A stretch of DNA of 64,000 nucleotides from Reinekea blandensis MED297 (GCF_000153185.1 NZ_CH724154.1:191040-255039), one strand, 5' to 3'. Positions 37,236-46,370 are shown, counted from the first letter of the stretch. Notes: generated by a model not told the origin, from the sequence alone. A program made the numbers and translations.

Positions 37236-37262
37236 CAGCCTGTTGAAAAAGTCTTTGCATGC
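37236..37262. mobile_element. Possible insertion-sequence end remnant
   Basis: Directly after the nucleotidyltransferase stop the sequence AGCAGCCTGTTGAAAAAGTC resembles the terminal repeat type GGCTGTTGAAAAAG... known from several IS families in Pseudomonas-like bacteria. No transposase or second end was found, and the 150 bases that follow (to 37413) encode nothing recognisable. Confidence 0.25.
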
Positions 37263-37413
37263 TCAGCGAGACCTGAAATGTGCAGCGGGTGTGTTTTGTC
37301 TCGACGGACAGAGTGGCTCCCTTTCCCAGAGGCAAAGCGCATACGAGATGATTTTCTGCTTGGTTGCGCTTATCCTGTGGCGCGATGCCATGTTTACAAC
37401 CGGAACAATAACG

Positions 37414-38049
37414 ATGCCGTACCGATATTTGCGACTATTGCTGCTGTTACTCGCACTCAGTTCACTGCTGGGGTTTCTCACTTCCTACTTACCCGGCGTC
37501 TGGGGAACCAACGCGGCGTTCTGGCTGTCAGATCTGATCGCGACGTTGAGTTATTTCACCATCATCTCGAACCTGCTGATTCTGGCGAAATGTTGGCTGC
37601 ATCTGATGCGCCCGGAATCGAGGCTCGGCCTTTGGGTCACGTCGGCCGGGGTAGAAACCGCGCTGGCGGTTTATATCGCGGTGACCGGCTTGGTCTATCA
37701 TCTGTTTCTGGCGAACACCTGGAACCCGACCGGGATCGACAAAGTCAGTGACACCCTATTGCATACCATCACGCCTGTGCTTTACCTGATCTTCTGGTGG
37801 TTTGGTGTTCGTGGAAAAACCCTGCCTTTAAAGCGTACGTTCTATACATTGAGCGTACCACTGGTGTTCCTGCTCTACTGGTTGGTTCGCGGACCGATCA
37901 TTGGCGCCTATCCCTATTTTTTCATGGATATTGAAGCCTATGGTTTCGGCCCGGTCATGATCAACATGATGGGCCTTTGCCTGGTCTTCTGGGGCATTGC
38001 CCTGTTCTTCTGGGCACTCAATCGTTTTACCACACCGCTGTATGTCTGA
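37414..38049 (+). CDS. Pr6Pr family membrane protein
   Basis: 211 aa with six transmembrane helices. YFTIISNLLILAKCWLHL and WNPTGIDKVSDTLLHTITPVLYLIFWW are the hallmark blocks of the Pr6Pr (FAR-17a/AIG1-like) family, which has six helices and whose function is not known in bacteria. The start MPYRYLRLL at 37414 begins directly with helix 1; the frame is open upstream to 37243 but that part is unlike any protein and follows the possible IS remnant. Confidence 0.85.
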   Translation: MPYRYLRLLLLLLALSSLLGFLTSYLPGVWGTNAAFWLSDLIATLSYFTIISNLLILAKCWLHLMRPESRLGLWVTSAGVETALAVYIAVTGLVYHLFLANTWNPTGIDKVSDTLLHTITPVLYLIFWWFGVRGKTLPLKRTFYTLSVPLVFLLYWLVRGPIIGAYPYFFMDIEAYGFGPVMINMMGLCLVFWGIALFFWALNRFTTPLYV

Positions 38050-38073
38050 TCGCAGCGCCCCTGATACGAATGG

Positions 38074-39699
38074 CTACAAGGCAAACTTCGAGATTTGCCG
38101 ATTGAACTGGCCGACCAGATCGGCCAGTTCTACTGAAACTTTTTTGGCGTTATCAATTTGTCCAGCACTGGATTCAGAGCTTTGATGAATTTCATCCATT
38201 AACTGAGAAATATTGTTGGTCACCTGAGTTTGTTCAGTGGAAGCTGAAGCAATCTGAAGATTTTTCTCATTAATGTCCTCAATCAGTTCTGCGATTTCAT
38301 TCAACAGGTCGCTGACATTCACGACTTCCTGTTCAACCCCTTTTGACTGTGCCTGTCCGTTATCGATTGAAACAACCGCGGTATCAGAGCTGCTGCGGAC
38401 ATTTTCAAGGATATTTTCAATCTCTGCTGTTGATTCCTGAGTCCGTTGCGCCAAGGTTCGAACTTCATCAGCTACGACGGCAAAACCCCGTCCCTGCTCA
38501 CCCGCCCTGGCCGCTTCGATGGCCGCATTCAAAGCGAGCAGATTCGTCTGCTCAGCGATCCCCCGGATCACGTCCAGCACGCTGCTGACATTTGCAGCGT
38601 TGTCAGCCAGCTTGCGAATATCTGCGGCACTGGTGGTCAGGTTCTGGACCAGAGAAGCCGCGCTTTGCTTAGCGCTATTTGCGGTTTTCGCTGAGGTCTG
38701 AGTTTTATCCGTCGTGGTTCGGGTAATCTCTGAGGTATCCTGCGAATTACGCGCGACCTCTTCAGCACTGTGAGATAACTCCTGGACGGCCGTAGAAACC
38801 TGATCGGTCGCACTCATCTGCTCATGCGCCTGATGGCTCAAATGCTCAGACATCGTCGACATATGACTGGACGCTTCCTGGAGCATTTCTGAGGTTTGCT
38901 TCATCGTTTCCACATTGTCTTTCAGGAACCGCTCCAACAGCCGTGACGACTCGGCAATGTTGCCGATTTCATCCGAACTGTGATGATCGCACGGTTCATT
39001 TAACTGCCCGGTAGATAAAACCGACAAGCTGTGACGCACCCGCAACAACGGTGTTACCAACCATCGCTGCACCAATAAGGTACTGATCACCGCCACGGAA
39101 ATCACCACCACGAAAGTCAGAATAAAGATCAGCCGAACATTCCCATGCGCAGCCGCCTCGACTTGTAACGTCTGTACCTCAGAGATCGACGCAAGCTCGT
39201 CAACCAGTTGATCCAATGCGGCGGATGGCGCTCGGTCAATCCCACTGACGGCGCTGTCACCGACGGCAATATCAAAGTTGGCATTTATGTAGTCGTTACG
39301 ACCCTGGCTGTAAGCCGTCTGCATGGTTTGATGGTCGGTTAAAAAGGTTTCGGCGACGCCCTGCAGGTCTGGCCATGACTGCAACAAAGGAATCAACTGA
39401 TTGACCAGCGATTGCACCGACTCGTGACGATCGTTGAACCGCTGCCAGTACTTGTCCATCTGTTCTGCGTCCGCGCCGCGTATTAAGGTGTTTTTCCATT
39501 CCTGAACCTGACGTTTAAACTCCAGGTTGGCTTTCAAGGCCGTTGATTGCGCGAGTAAAGTCTGATCAATGACCTGATCGTACTGATCTAAGTTCTCACT
39601 CAAACGCAGCGTCGTCGCAAATGTGATGGCCCCTAAAACAAACAAGGCTCCGAGCACAATTAACAGTATTTTAGCTTTGATACTGGAAAACCACTTCAT
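38074..39699 (-). CDS. Methyl-accepting chemotaxis protein (4-helix-bundle type)
   Basis: 541 aa. Helix 1 at about 10-30, a periplasmic helical domain (32-185) without cysteine, helix 2 at 188-210, HAMP to about 265, then the signalling part with [20 protein letters not shown] and [18 protein letters not shown]. It is the standard topology. Ligand unknown. Near the end it lacks the NWETF pentapeptide. A sigma-28-type promoter lies just upstream, so it is likely expressed with the flagellar regulon. Confidence 0.94.
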   Translation of the reverse strand: MKWFSSIKAKILLIVLGALFVLGAITFATTLRLSENLDQYDQVIDQTLLAQSTALKANLEFKRQVQEWKNTLIRGADAEQMDKYWQRFNDRHESVQSLVNQLIPLLQSWPDLQGVAETFLTDHQTMQTAYSQGRNDYINANFDIAVGDSAVSGIDRAPSAALDQLVDELASISEVQTLQVEAAAHGNVRLIFILTFVVVISVAVISTLLVQRWLVTPLLRVRHSLSVLSTGQLNEPCDHHSSDEIGNIAESSRLLERFLKDNVETMKQTSEMLQEASSHMSTMSEHLSHQAHEQMSATDQVSTAVQELSHSAEEVARNSQDTSEITRTTTDKTQTSAKTANSAKQSAASLVQNLTTSAADIRKLADNAANVSSVLDVIRGIAEQTNLLALNAAIEAARAGEQGRGFAVVADEVRTLAQRTQESTAEIENILENVRSSSDTAVVSIDNGQAQSKGVEQEVVNVSDLLNEIAELIEDINEKNLQIASASTEQTQVTNNISQLMDEIHQSSESSAGQIDNAKKVSVELADLVGQFNRQISKFAL

Positions 39700-39736
39700 C
39701 CTTCAGATCCCTTTCAATCTAACCGGTATACCAGCG

Positions 39737-39763
39737 CTATCGACAGCTGATTGGTTAAATTTA
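39737..39763 (-). promoter_or_regulatory. Sigma-28 (FliA) type promoter of the chemoreceptor gene
   Basis: On the minus strand TAAATTTA (39763-39756), exactly 11 bases, then GTCGATAG (39744-39737). The consensus is TAAAGTTT-N11-GCCGATAA; 12 of 16 positions agree with perfect spacing. The first transcribed base would fall about 30 bases before the start codon. Confidence 0.65.
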
Positions 39764-40064
39764 GAACAATCTGAACAAAAAGCGAGCACCAACGGTGCCG
39801 GGCAACCCCATCTTCGGCCAGGCCTGACAGGGTTGTGGTGTTGTGCCGATAACGGTCATTCAGCCTGAAACTGACCAGAACTAGCGGTAAGACTCTCAGT
39901 AACCGATGCGATTTAGCCTGCCCTCGCTTTGCCTGGAGGCAACCTCACGCCGATGAGACTCAGATAGCGACCCGAGCGGGTTGTGAGATCAGGCCTATTT
40001 TTCTATGGCAACAGAAAGAGGCTTCCGACTGAGGATATGTCCTTTCGCTGTACTTCTGATAGGC
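39764..40064. other. Gene-free region with hairpin potential
   Basis: About 300 bases between the chemoreceptor promoter and the cold-shock gene. No ORF is convincing. It holds a small hairpin TTGCCTGGAGGCAA (near 39930) and repeated CATCGG/GAG blocks. It may be non-coding RNA or degenerate sequence. Confidence 0.35.
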
Positions 40065-40092
40065 ATAAAAAAAGGCGCCTGAAGCGCCTTAT
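40065..40092 (-). terminator. Terminator of the cold-shock gene
   Basis: AAGGCGC/GCGCCTT hairpin with a run of seven T residues on the minus strand (complement of the A-run at 40067-40073). Confidence 0.85.
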
Positions 40093-40109
40093 TTACGATC
40101 GAATCAGTC

Positions 40110-40319
40110 TTAGACTTTTTCGATGTTCTCAGCCTGAGGGCCTTTCTGACCTTGCGTAATGGTGAAGGTCACTTTTTGTCCTTCGGCCAGAGTTTTGAAA
40201 CCTGTTCCCTGAATTGCGCTGAAATGAGCGAACACATCAGGACCGTTTTCCTGCTCAATGAAACCAAAACCTTTTGTTTCATTGAACCATTTGACGGTAC
40301 CGGTAACGGATTCAGACAT
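40110..40319 (-). CDS. Cold-shock domain protein (CspA family)
   Basis: 69 aa, the single-domain size. RNP1 is KGFGFIEQ and RNP2 is [23 protein letters not shown] and the closing [10 protein letters not shown] are typical. Acts as RNA chaperone. Whether it is the cold-induced or a constitutive paralogue cannot be told. AGGAAA lies before the ATG. The upstream gap (40320-40672) is A+T-rich in its middle and could supply a long 5' untranslated leader as in cspA. Confidence 0.96.
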   Translation of the reverse strand: MSESVTGTVKWFNETKGFGFIEQENGPDVFAHFSAIQGTGFKTLAEGQKVTFTITQGQKGPQAENIEKV

Positions 40320-40672
40320 AGTGCTTTCCTATCTTGTTGCTAAGTAACAGTGCCCAATGGGCGGTTTAACTAGAATTATGCAATTACTTATCAACTCAGG
40401 ACGGAGCACGAAACTTCGAACATACGTAAATAAGCCTTACTTTCCAGCTACAGAAACTTTACGACGGTTTCAGATCGTCCGTCAATAAGATGTTTATGAA
40501 TTTTTTGCGGCTTTTTTGTTTACAGGAAACCCTGTCCAAACCGTCAAATTTCTTGGGGCATTTTGGTGGATAAAATGCCCTCTTTCAGTGCTTTTATAAC
40601 TAAAAGACGACTGAACGAAACCGTCATCCAGCCTTTCTGTTACTCAGGTCAGGAACTCGTTGTACACCATCC
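40320..40672 (-). promoter_or_regulatory. Upstream region of the cold-shock gene, possible long leader
   Basis: 353 bases without a gene. It has T-rich stretches (40497-40518) and a 9-bp hairpin GGGCATTTT/AAAATGCCC (40556-40564, 40572-40580) that may terminate the neighbouring gene ending at 40673. No cold-box match was verified. Confidence 0.35.
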
Positions 40673-41173
40673 TCAAATAAGCACATGGACATCCTCGCCA
40701 CTGAACTGAGCTTCATTCAGATGTTCAATGATGCGGTGAACCCGCCGCTCTTCTGATGCCTTCACATCCACCATGATCAGATGCTTGCCCTGATCAATCT
40801 GTGCATGAAAGCGGCGCAAATGTCGGTTTTCCTGAGTGAAACCAATCAATCCCCCCAGCCAGGTACCAAACAGCATCATCAGCCCTAAGGTGGCCAGCTG
40901 ACCAACAACGGTGAAGTCGAGTTCAAAGAACAAGCGCCCGGCAAAAAGCGTGGCGATCCCGATCAACAGTCCAACGACCAGCCCTTGCAAGGCACCGCGG
41001 ATAAAGTCGACTCGCTCAAAGAGATTCGGCCCCTGAAGATGGTGGGTCACAACACCCGCCTCATTTTTACTTAAAACATGAATGTGGTGAGCGTCTATAC
41101 CGTTCGCGGACAGCTCCGTTGAAATGTGTTCCGCGTGGTTCATTTCCTCCGTCAGAAAGTACAGGCGTTTCAT
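40673..41173 (-). CDS. Hypothetical membrane protein with two central helices (DUF1269-like)
   Basis: 166 aa from the ATG at 41173, which has GGAGG five bases upstream. The N-terminal cytoplasmic part MKRLYFLTEEMNHAEHISTEL, then DAHHIHVLSKNEAGV, resembles proteins that pair such a domain with a glycine-rich helical hairpin (GALQGLVVGLLIGIATLF and LATLGLMMLFGTWLGGLIGF), ending in a His-rich tail. Members occur as stress-linked proteins of unknown role. No partner gene is adjacent. Confidence 0.8.
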   Translation of the reverse strand: MKRLYFLTEEMNHAEHISTELSANGIDAHHIHVLSKNEAGVVTHHLQGPNLFERVDFIRGALQGLVVGLLIGIATLFAGRLFFELDFTVVGQLATLGLMMLFGTWLGGLIGFTQENRHLRRFHAQIDQGKHLIMVDVKASEERRVHRIIEHLNEAQFSGEDVHVLI

Positions 41174-41381
41174 AACAACCTCCGTTACACTGCGGTGCTT
41201 TGCAGGCATCGTCGTTGCCGGTCAGTAGCTCGTCGCCACAGACCAGCGTCTCGACGCCCCTCGATGTGACCCGGACCTCAGGGCTACTCTGTCACCCGGT
41301 CGCGGATCGGCTAACTCACATAGAAAGTACGCCACAGACACGGTTTCGATGTGGTGTTTTTGTAGGCTTTTGTAAACTTTT

Positions 41382-42632
41382 ATGGCTGACACTGCCCTGT
41401 TAATCGCCCGGCAATGGCCGGAACCCAACTCGACCGCCGCCGGTCGGCGAACACTGGACCTGTTGTCGATTCTGCAACAACAGGGCTACCAGATTCATCT
41501 GGCAAGCACGGCCGAACCGACACCCTTCCAGGCAGACCTGAGTACTCTGGGCTATCAAACCCACCGCATTGCACTCAACGATTCCAGCTTTGATCAGTGG
41601 ATTACCGAGCTGAACCCAACTCTGGTGGTATACGACCGTTTTGTCAGTGAAGAACAGTTTGGCTGGCGGATCAGACAGCAGATCCCACAGGCAATGACGG
41701 TTCTCGACACCAGCGACTTACATTGCCTCCGCTCTGCAAGAGAAGTCAGTGTTAAGAAACAGCAACCCATCGACCTGTTTAACGATATCGCCTTGCGGGA
41801 AGTGGCCGCCATTGTTCGTTGTGATCTGACCTTGATGATCTCAGACGTCGAAACCGAACTGCTGAACACCACGTTTAAGGTGCCCCAGACATTGCTTTGC
41901 TACCTGCCTTTTCTAGTCAGTGAGGACGATTATCAGCCAGGTGGCGACTTCGACTCCCGGCAGCATCTGATCATGATGGGCGGGTTCAAACATGAGCCAA
42001 ACCGGGATGCGGCACGTTGGCTGCGTGATAGCATCTGGCCACTGCTGAAACCACAGCTACCAAAGCATGTCGAGATGCACGTCTATGGGGCTTATCCCGA
42101 CCAGGCCATGCAACAGTTGCACAATCCCGCGCAGGGCTTCCACCTGAAAGGCCGGGCGGACGATGCGCTGGCGACGTTCCGTCAGTATCGGCTAAACCTG
42201 GCCCCGTTGCGCTTCGGCGCCGGCCAGAAAGGAAAGATCCTTGAAGGATGGTTGACCGGTACGCCGACCATCAGCAATGCGATCGGGGCGGAGTCTATGA
42301 TCGGTCCTTTGTCGCCCGGATACGAGCTACCGGAAGATGCGCAGGCCTTTGCCGACCTCAGTGCACGGGTTTATAAGGACCCGGACCTTTGGCAATCGCT
42401 GGTCAGCGCAGGCGAGCAGATTCTCAGCCAACGGTTTCGCCGGGATGAACATATCGTACCTTTTGTTCAGCGAGTCGCAGATGTTCGCGCCGATCTAACG
42501 TCTCATCGGCACCAGAACTTCTGGGGGCGGCTGTTGTGGCAGGAGCAGTTTCGTTCCACGGAGTTCATGAGCCGCTGGATCGAGGCAAAAACTCAGCTCA
42601 AATCAACATCGACACCGGGTTCAACTCGGTAA
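41382..42632 (+). CDS. Glycosyltransferase-like protein (GT-B fold)
   Basis: 416 aa. N-terminal half with a Rossmann-like start (ALLIARQWPEPNSTAAGRRTLDLLSIL) and a second half with GGFKHEPNRDAARWL, LAPLRFGAGQKGKILEGWLTGTPTISNAIGAES, which is the donor-binding E-x7-E-like region of GT4 enzymes. Substrate unknown; no polysaccharide cluster surrounds it. Its last 35 bases overlap the convergent HAD gene. The ribosome-binding site is weak. Confidence 0.82.
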   Translation: MADTALLIARQWPEPNSTAAGRRTLDLLSILQQQGYQIHLASTAEPTPFQADLSTLGYQTHRIALNDSSFDQWITELNPTLVVYDRFVSEEQFGWRIRQQIPQAMTVLDTSDLHCLRSAREVSVKKQQPIDLFNDIALREVAAIVRCDLTLMISDVETELLNTTFKVPQTLLCYLPFLVSEDDYQPGGDFDSRQHLIMMGGFKHEPNRDAARWLRDSIWPLLKPQLPKHVEMHVYGAYPDQAMQQLHNPAQGFHLKGRADDALATFRQYRLNLAPLRFGAGQKGKILEGWLTGTPTISNAIGAESMIGPLSPGYELPEDAQAFADLSARVYKDPDLWQSLVSAGEQILSQRFRRDEHIVPFVQRVADVRADLTSHRHQNFWGRLLWQEQFRSTEFMSRWIEAKTQLKSTSTPGSTR

Positions 42633-43257
42633 CCGAGTTGACCGTCGCGTCGCAGTGTTCCGGTGCCTCATAAGTATCGGTTTTAACCCAAACGGCTTTC
42701 ATGCCCAAAGATATTGGCGCTGCGACATCGTTAACCGGATGATCCCCGACAAACAAAACTTCCGAAGGTGCCAGGTTCAGGTGCTGACACTGGCGCAGGT
42801 AGATCTCCGGATCTGGCTTTTTAATGCCCTCGGCTTCAGAAATCACAATCCGCTCAAAAAATCCGCCGATCCCGGTGACCTCGAGCTTAACGGTTTGACC
42901 CTGTTGGCGACCGTTGGTAATCAACACCAATGGCCAGTGTTGACGGGCCGTATCCAACCAGTCATAGACCCCGGTAAACAGACGGGCCTGCTGGCCATAC
43001 TGTTGCTTGAAATGATCCATCAGGGTTTCCGGCTGCACTGGCAGTCTGAGTTGGTCGACCACTCGACGAAAAGTATCCATTTTATCCCGGTAACCATTGT
43101 CATCCCATTGGTGCACCGCCGCAAAATAGTCAGGCGCTGAGACGCCGGTATGGGCCAATCCCAGGTCGGTGTACTGTTGGCTCAGATAGGCTTGAAACGT
43201 CTGCGTCCGATCCAACAGGGTCTGGTCCAGATCCAGAAAGACGGCTTTCAGCGTCAT
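42598..43257 (-). CDS. HAD hydrolase, YjjG-like nucleotidase
   Basis: 219 aa. Motif I FLDLDQTLLDRT (Asp9, Asp11), motif II VLITNGRQQGQ, motif III Lys in EGIKKPDPEIY, and motif IV LFVGDHPVNDVAA are complete, with the helical C1 cap. The pattern is that of YjjG pyrimidine-nucleotidase (noncanonical UMP/dUMP) and related YrfG enzymes; activity is inferred. The C-terminus overlaps the glycosyltransferase gene tail to tail. Confidence 0.87.
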   Translation of the reverse strand: MTLKAVFLDLDQTLLDRTQTFQAYLSQQYTDLGLAHTGVSAPDYFAAVHQWDDNGYRDKMDTFRRVVDQLRLPVQPETLMDHFKQQYGQQARLFTGVYDWLDTARQHWPLVLITNGRQQGQTVKLEVTGIGGFFERIVISEAEGIKKPDPEIYLRQCQHLNLAPSEVLFVGDHPVNDVAAPISLGMKAVWVKTDTYEAPEHCDATVNSVTELNPVSMLI

Positions 43258-43383
43258 GGCAATACTCTCCTTTTCGACGACCTATCCTATGTTACAGGTT
43301 TTTCCAACCACCTTCGCGCGTATCATTCGCACTTGTCGGTTCCGTGTCAGATTCAATGCTGCAAGGAAACGTTAAAACAGTGA

Positions 43384-43412
43384 TTGACAACGGGAAAGGG
43401 CCTTCCCAGAAT
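43384..43412 (+). promoter_or_regulatory. Sigma-70 promoter of the 94-aa ORF
   Basis: TTGACA (43384-43389), 17 bases, CAGAAT (43407-43412). Perfect -35 and correct spacing; -10 matches 4 of 6. The leader to the start codon at 43554 would be about 135 bases. Confidence 0.6.
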
Positions 43413-43553
43413 AGTCGCCACATTTTTGAACGCCATTAGAATTGAGAGATGCATCGCATCTTTTTGACAAGGATGGCCGGCAACCACAGAAAATCGCAAC
43501 GTGCGTTTCTGTACAAACCACCCGAGGGTGTCACACACAGCAGTAGGTTAACG

Positions 43554-43838
43554 ATGGGTTCGGCGATGTTTATCGACGGTCTGACAGATTGGGAAAAAAG
43601 GCGCTTAGCGCTCACCTTGAAAGAACGGGGACAAACCGCGTTCATGGTGATTAAGCACGCTAAAGCCGCCGTCATCAGTTCTCAGCGTGGACGCGAAGTT
43701 CACCCGATTGATCAGCAAAATCTCGACTATCTTGACGAGATTATTTTTGAACTCTATGGCTACTATCGCGTAGCTGGCGAGCTGCGCTACCGGCTGGCAG
43801 AAGAGTCGACCAACCAAGGAGAGAGAATTGCGTACTGA
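43554..43838 (+). CDS. Hypothetical small protein (94 aa)
   Basis: Starting from ATG 43554 (AGG six bases upstream) the product is MGSAMFIDGLTDWEKRRLAL... and continues with FMVIKHAKAAVISSQRGREVHPIDQQNLDYLDEIIFELYGYYRVAGELRYRLAEE, charged and probably helical, with no membrane segment. The frame extends to 43449 but that part is not protein-like. No family recognised. It precedes rlmA by 49 bases and may be cotranscribed. Confidence 0.65.
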   Translation: MGSAMFIDGLTDWEKRRLALTLKERGQTAFMVIKHAKAAVISSQRGREVHPIDQQNLDYLDEIIFELYGYYRVAGELRYRLAEESTNQGERIAY

Positions 43839-43887
43839 CGTGGCATAATAAGCCATTGATGTCTCCACTCCGGCCACTTATTGCAAC

Positions 43888-44706
43888 ATGACCCACACTC
43901 TCTACGCTTGCCCCGTTTGCGATGCACCACTATCCCAGGAACACAAACAACTGATCTGTCCAACCGGACACAGCTTTGATCGTCATCGCAAAGGATACGT
44001 GAATCTGCTTCTGGCCCACCGCAAGAAGAGCCGGTCACCGGGTGACGATATGGCCATGGTTGAGAGCCGTCGCCGCTTTCTGCAACAGGGCCATTATGCT
44101 GCACTGGCTGATCATCTGACGGAACTGTGCCGGAACCAGTTGCCTGAACAGCCCACCATTTGGGACGCCGGCTGTGGTGAAGGTTACTACACCACGCACC
44201 TTGCCGATGCGATGCCTGAGGCCAGAGTGTTTGGGCTGGACATTTCCAAACCCGCCATTCAGGCGGCCAGCCAGTACAAAAAAATCGACTGGTGTGTCGC
44301 ATCCAGCACGCACCCGCCTTATCAGGCCGATGCGTTTGATGCCATCGTCAGTGTTTTTTCACGTGTCGACAGTGATCCGTTCGATCAGGTATTGAAGCCT
44401 GGTGGCCAGGTTTTTCTGGTAGCGCCGGACAATGATCATCTGCAGGCGCTGCGGAACATCATTTACGATCAGGTTCGACCCTACGATACCAGTAAACATC
44501 TGAGTTATCTGGACCAGCGCTTTACCCTGACACAACAGACACGCCTGGAAGTTCCGCTTCGATTACCCGATGCTCAGGCCGTTGAGGATCTGTTGGGCAT
44601 GACACCGCATGCTCATCGACGTTCAGCGGCCGTGGATGCCCGTTTAAATGCCCTGACAACATTAGAAGATACAGCCTGTTTCCGCATTTATCAGTTCACT
44701 CATTAG
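43888..44706 (+). CDS. rlmA: 23S rRNA (guanine-N1)-methyltransferase RlmA
   Basis: 272 aa. An N-terminal zinc finger Cys8, Cys11, Cys24, His28 (YACPVCDAPL...ICPTGHSFD) and KGYVNLL are hallmarks of RlmA. The SAM-binding motif DAGCGEGYYTTHL follows, and then VFSRVDSDPFDQVLKPGGQVFLVAPDNDHL. It methylates G745 of 23S rRNA (in the gammaproteobacterial form). Confidence 0.95.
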   Translation: MTHTLYACPVCDAPLSQEHKQLICPTGHSFDRHRKGYVNLLLAHRKKSRSPGDDMAMVESRRRFLQQGHYAALADHLTELCRNQLPEQPTIWDAGCGEGYYTTHLADAMPEARVFGLDISKPAIQAASQYKKIDWCVASSTHPPYQADAFDAIVSVFSRVDSDPFDQVLKPGGQVFLVAPDNDHLQALRNIIYDQVRPYDTSKHLSYLDQRFTLTQQTRLEVPLRLPDAQAVEDLLGMTPHAHRRSAAVDARLNALTTLEDTACFRIYQFTH

Positions 44707-44716
44707 GACCTGTTAT

Positions 44717-45262
44717 CTAACTGCCCAGCGCACGAACAACGATTAACTGAGCCGATGTGTCACCCTCGTTACGGAAAAAGTGAACATCGGAGGACTCAAA
44801 GTAAAAGCCATTGCCCGGCTCGAGCACAACGGTGCGCTCGCCCAGAATCAACACCAACTGACCGCTGATGACCATGCCAGCCTTATCACCTGACTCAACG
44901 CCCAATCGAATGCGGCGTTCAGCACCCGGAGGAAAAGTTTCGCTCACAAATTCCAGTTTTCGATTCGGAAAATACTGACCAAGCAGACGGCGACGCACCT
45001 GTGATGACGAGACATCCTGAAAATCGTCATCGGTGTAATTGATTTGAGGGACATAGATGTCGTTGTCTTCGGCTTCGAAAAACTCCAGCAACGTCATCGA
45101 CATGCCTGATAAGACTTTCTGCAGTGAACTGACACTGGGGCTGACGTTGTTCTTTTCGATCATGGATATGGTGGAGTTGGTCACCCCCACCCGTTTGGCC
45201 AGCTCCCGCTGCGATATGCCTGCTTTTTTACGCACTTCTTGTAGGCGCTTTCCGACGTTCAT
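44717..45262 (-). CDS. XRE-family regulator with C-terminal cupin domain
   Basis: 181 aa. Helix-turn-helix at 3-60 (VGKRLQEVRKKAGISQRELAKRVGVTNSTISMIEKNNVSPSVSSL), then the small cupin at 110-180 (SGQLVLILGERTVVLEPGNGFYFESSDVHFFRNEG) as in PuuR-like regulators. The ATG at 45262 starts the DNA-binding domain directly; the frame continues upstream to 45304. A perfect inverted repeat at 45285-45314 lies just upstream, suggesting autoregulation. Effector unknown (putrescine or an amino acid derivative in characterised members). Confidence 0.9.
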   Translation of the reverse strand: MNVGKRLQEVRKKAGISQRELAKRVGVTNSTISMIEKNNVSPSVSSLQKVLSGMSMTLLEFFEAEDNDIYVPQINYTDDDFQDVSSSQVRRRLLGQYFPNRKLEFVSETFPPGAERRIRLGVESGDKAGMVISGQLVLILGERTVVLEPGNGFYFESSDVHFFRNEGDTSAQLIVVRALGS

Positions 45263-45284
45263 GTAATTGCTCAATATCATCTTT

Positions 45285-45314
45285 ATGGCGAAGTATAAAA
45301 ACACACTTCGCCAT
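45285..45314. promoter_or_regulatory. Perfect inverted repeat, candidate operator of the cupin regulator
   Basis: ATGGCGAAGT (45285-45294) and ACTTCGCCAT (45305-45314) are exact complements separated by 10 A+T-rich bases, one helical turn between half-sites, 22 bases before the regulator's start. This arrangement is usual for dimer-of-dimer HTH binding. Confidence 0.6.
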
Positions 45315-45390
45315 GAACAATGATTATTTTGAACAATCGTCGATAATTTAAAACAGCCAACTCCTCAGCCTGCCGCGCGCCCGACCAGCG

Positions 45391-46350
45391 TCAGAAAATC
45401 TCTTCCGGGTCCAGACCAAACAAGCTCGGATCGCCTGGGTCGACGGTTTCGGGTTCCTCGTCAATTTCATCAGGCGGCGTCACGTAATCCGGATTCGGCT
45501 TCTTAATGATGATTTCAACCCGTCGGTTTTGAGCACGCCCCTCTGGCGTTTCGTTTGACGCAATAGGTTTAGTGGACCCGTGCCCAACGATCGTGAAACG
45601 CTCTTCAGCCATCTCAGGAGCAATGAACAGATACTCGGCAACCGACAGCGCACGCGCGGCGCTGAGCAACCAGTTGTTGCGGAACTGGGATGTTGCAATC
45701 GGCACGTTATCGGTATGTCCTTCAACCCAGATATCACCCGGGGTTGTCACCAGCAACTCCCGAACCTTGTCCAATACCGGCAGAAACTCATCGGCGACAT
45801 AATCGCTGCCCCCGGTAAAACTCTGCTCTTTCACCCGGATAATGATGGTTTCATTCACGGTTTCGATCTGCAGCATGCCCTCGGCAATTTCATCGGACAA
45901 CGCCTGAGCAATGCGGGCCGCCTCATCTTCCAGTTCTTGCATGGCTTCATCGGAAATAATGACCTGCCGGGTCATTTGCCCCTGATCGCCTTGCGCTTCT
46001 TCCTGCATAGTGAAGGTGTCCTGACAGAGGATTTCCAGAGAATCCTTCAGGTCCGCGACCGTGTCCTGACGCACCACATTCAGAGGCGTCGGTTCAGGGC
46101 GACCGGGACTGAATTCTTTCGCGATGATGCTGGTGCCCTTAGGCACGTCATTGGCGTTGATTTCGGCTTGGACACCAAAAGCATTGCGCAAGGAACCGGC
46201 CAATCGCTTGAACTTCAGCGCGTCCATCTCCGAAAACGACAGCAACAACACGAAAAAGCACATCAACAGTGCCATTAAATCGGAAAAGGTGGCCATCCAG
46301 GCCGGTAGCCCGGGCTCGCATTCGGGACAGTCGAGTTCTTCTTCGTCCAT
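45391..46350 (-). CDS. pomB: Flagellar stator protein PomB (MotB family)
   Basis: 319 aa. The single helix starts WMATFSDLMALLMCFFVLLL, with Asp24 as the ion-carrying residue, exactly as PomB Asp24; the preceding CPEC motif (8-11) is as in Na+-type PomB. The plug region follows, then the OmpA-like peptidoglycan-binding domain with GHTDNVPI and NRRVEI. The C-terminus is acidic and longer than usual (DEIDEEPETVDPGDPS). pomA lies 20 bases upstream in the same operon. Confidence 0.95.
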   Translation of the reverse strand: MDEEELDCPECEPGLPAWMATFSDLMALLMCFFVLLLSFSEMDALKFKRLAGSLRNAFGVQAEINANDVPKGTSIIAKEFSPGRPEPTPLNVVRQDTVADLKDSLEILCQDTFTMQEEAQGDQGQMTRQVIISDEAMQELEDEAARIAQALSDEIAEGMLQIETVNETIIIRVKEQSFTGGSDYVADEFLPVLDKVRELLVTTPGDIWVEGHTDNVPIATSQFRNNWLLSAARALSVAEYLFIAPEMAEERFTIVGHGSTKPIASNETPEGRAQNRRVEIIIKKPNPDYVTPPDEIDEEPETVDPGDPSLFGLDPEEIF

Positions 46351-46370
46351 ACAGCTCTCTCAGGGTGACC

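Noticed and set aside
37243-37413. 57-codon N-terminal extension of the Pr6Pr protein
   Set aside because: Unlike any protein, follows a possible IS remnant, and the true family start coincides with the ATG at 37414.
39880-40000. Resemblance of GGCAAAGC..CTAAA..GGTTAC to a c-di-GMP (GEMM-I) riboswitch on the minus strand
   Set aside because: The required P3 hairpin has no room between the matching blocks, and the likely promoter of the downstream chemoreceptor lies after it.
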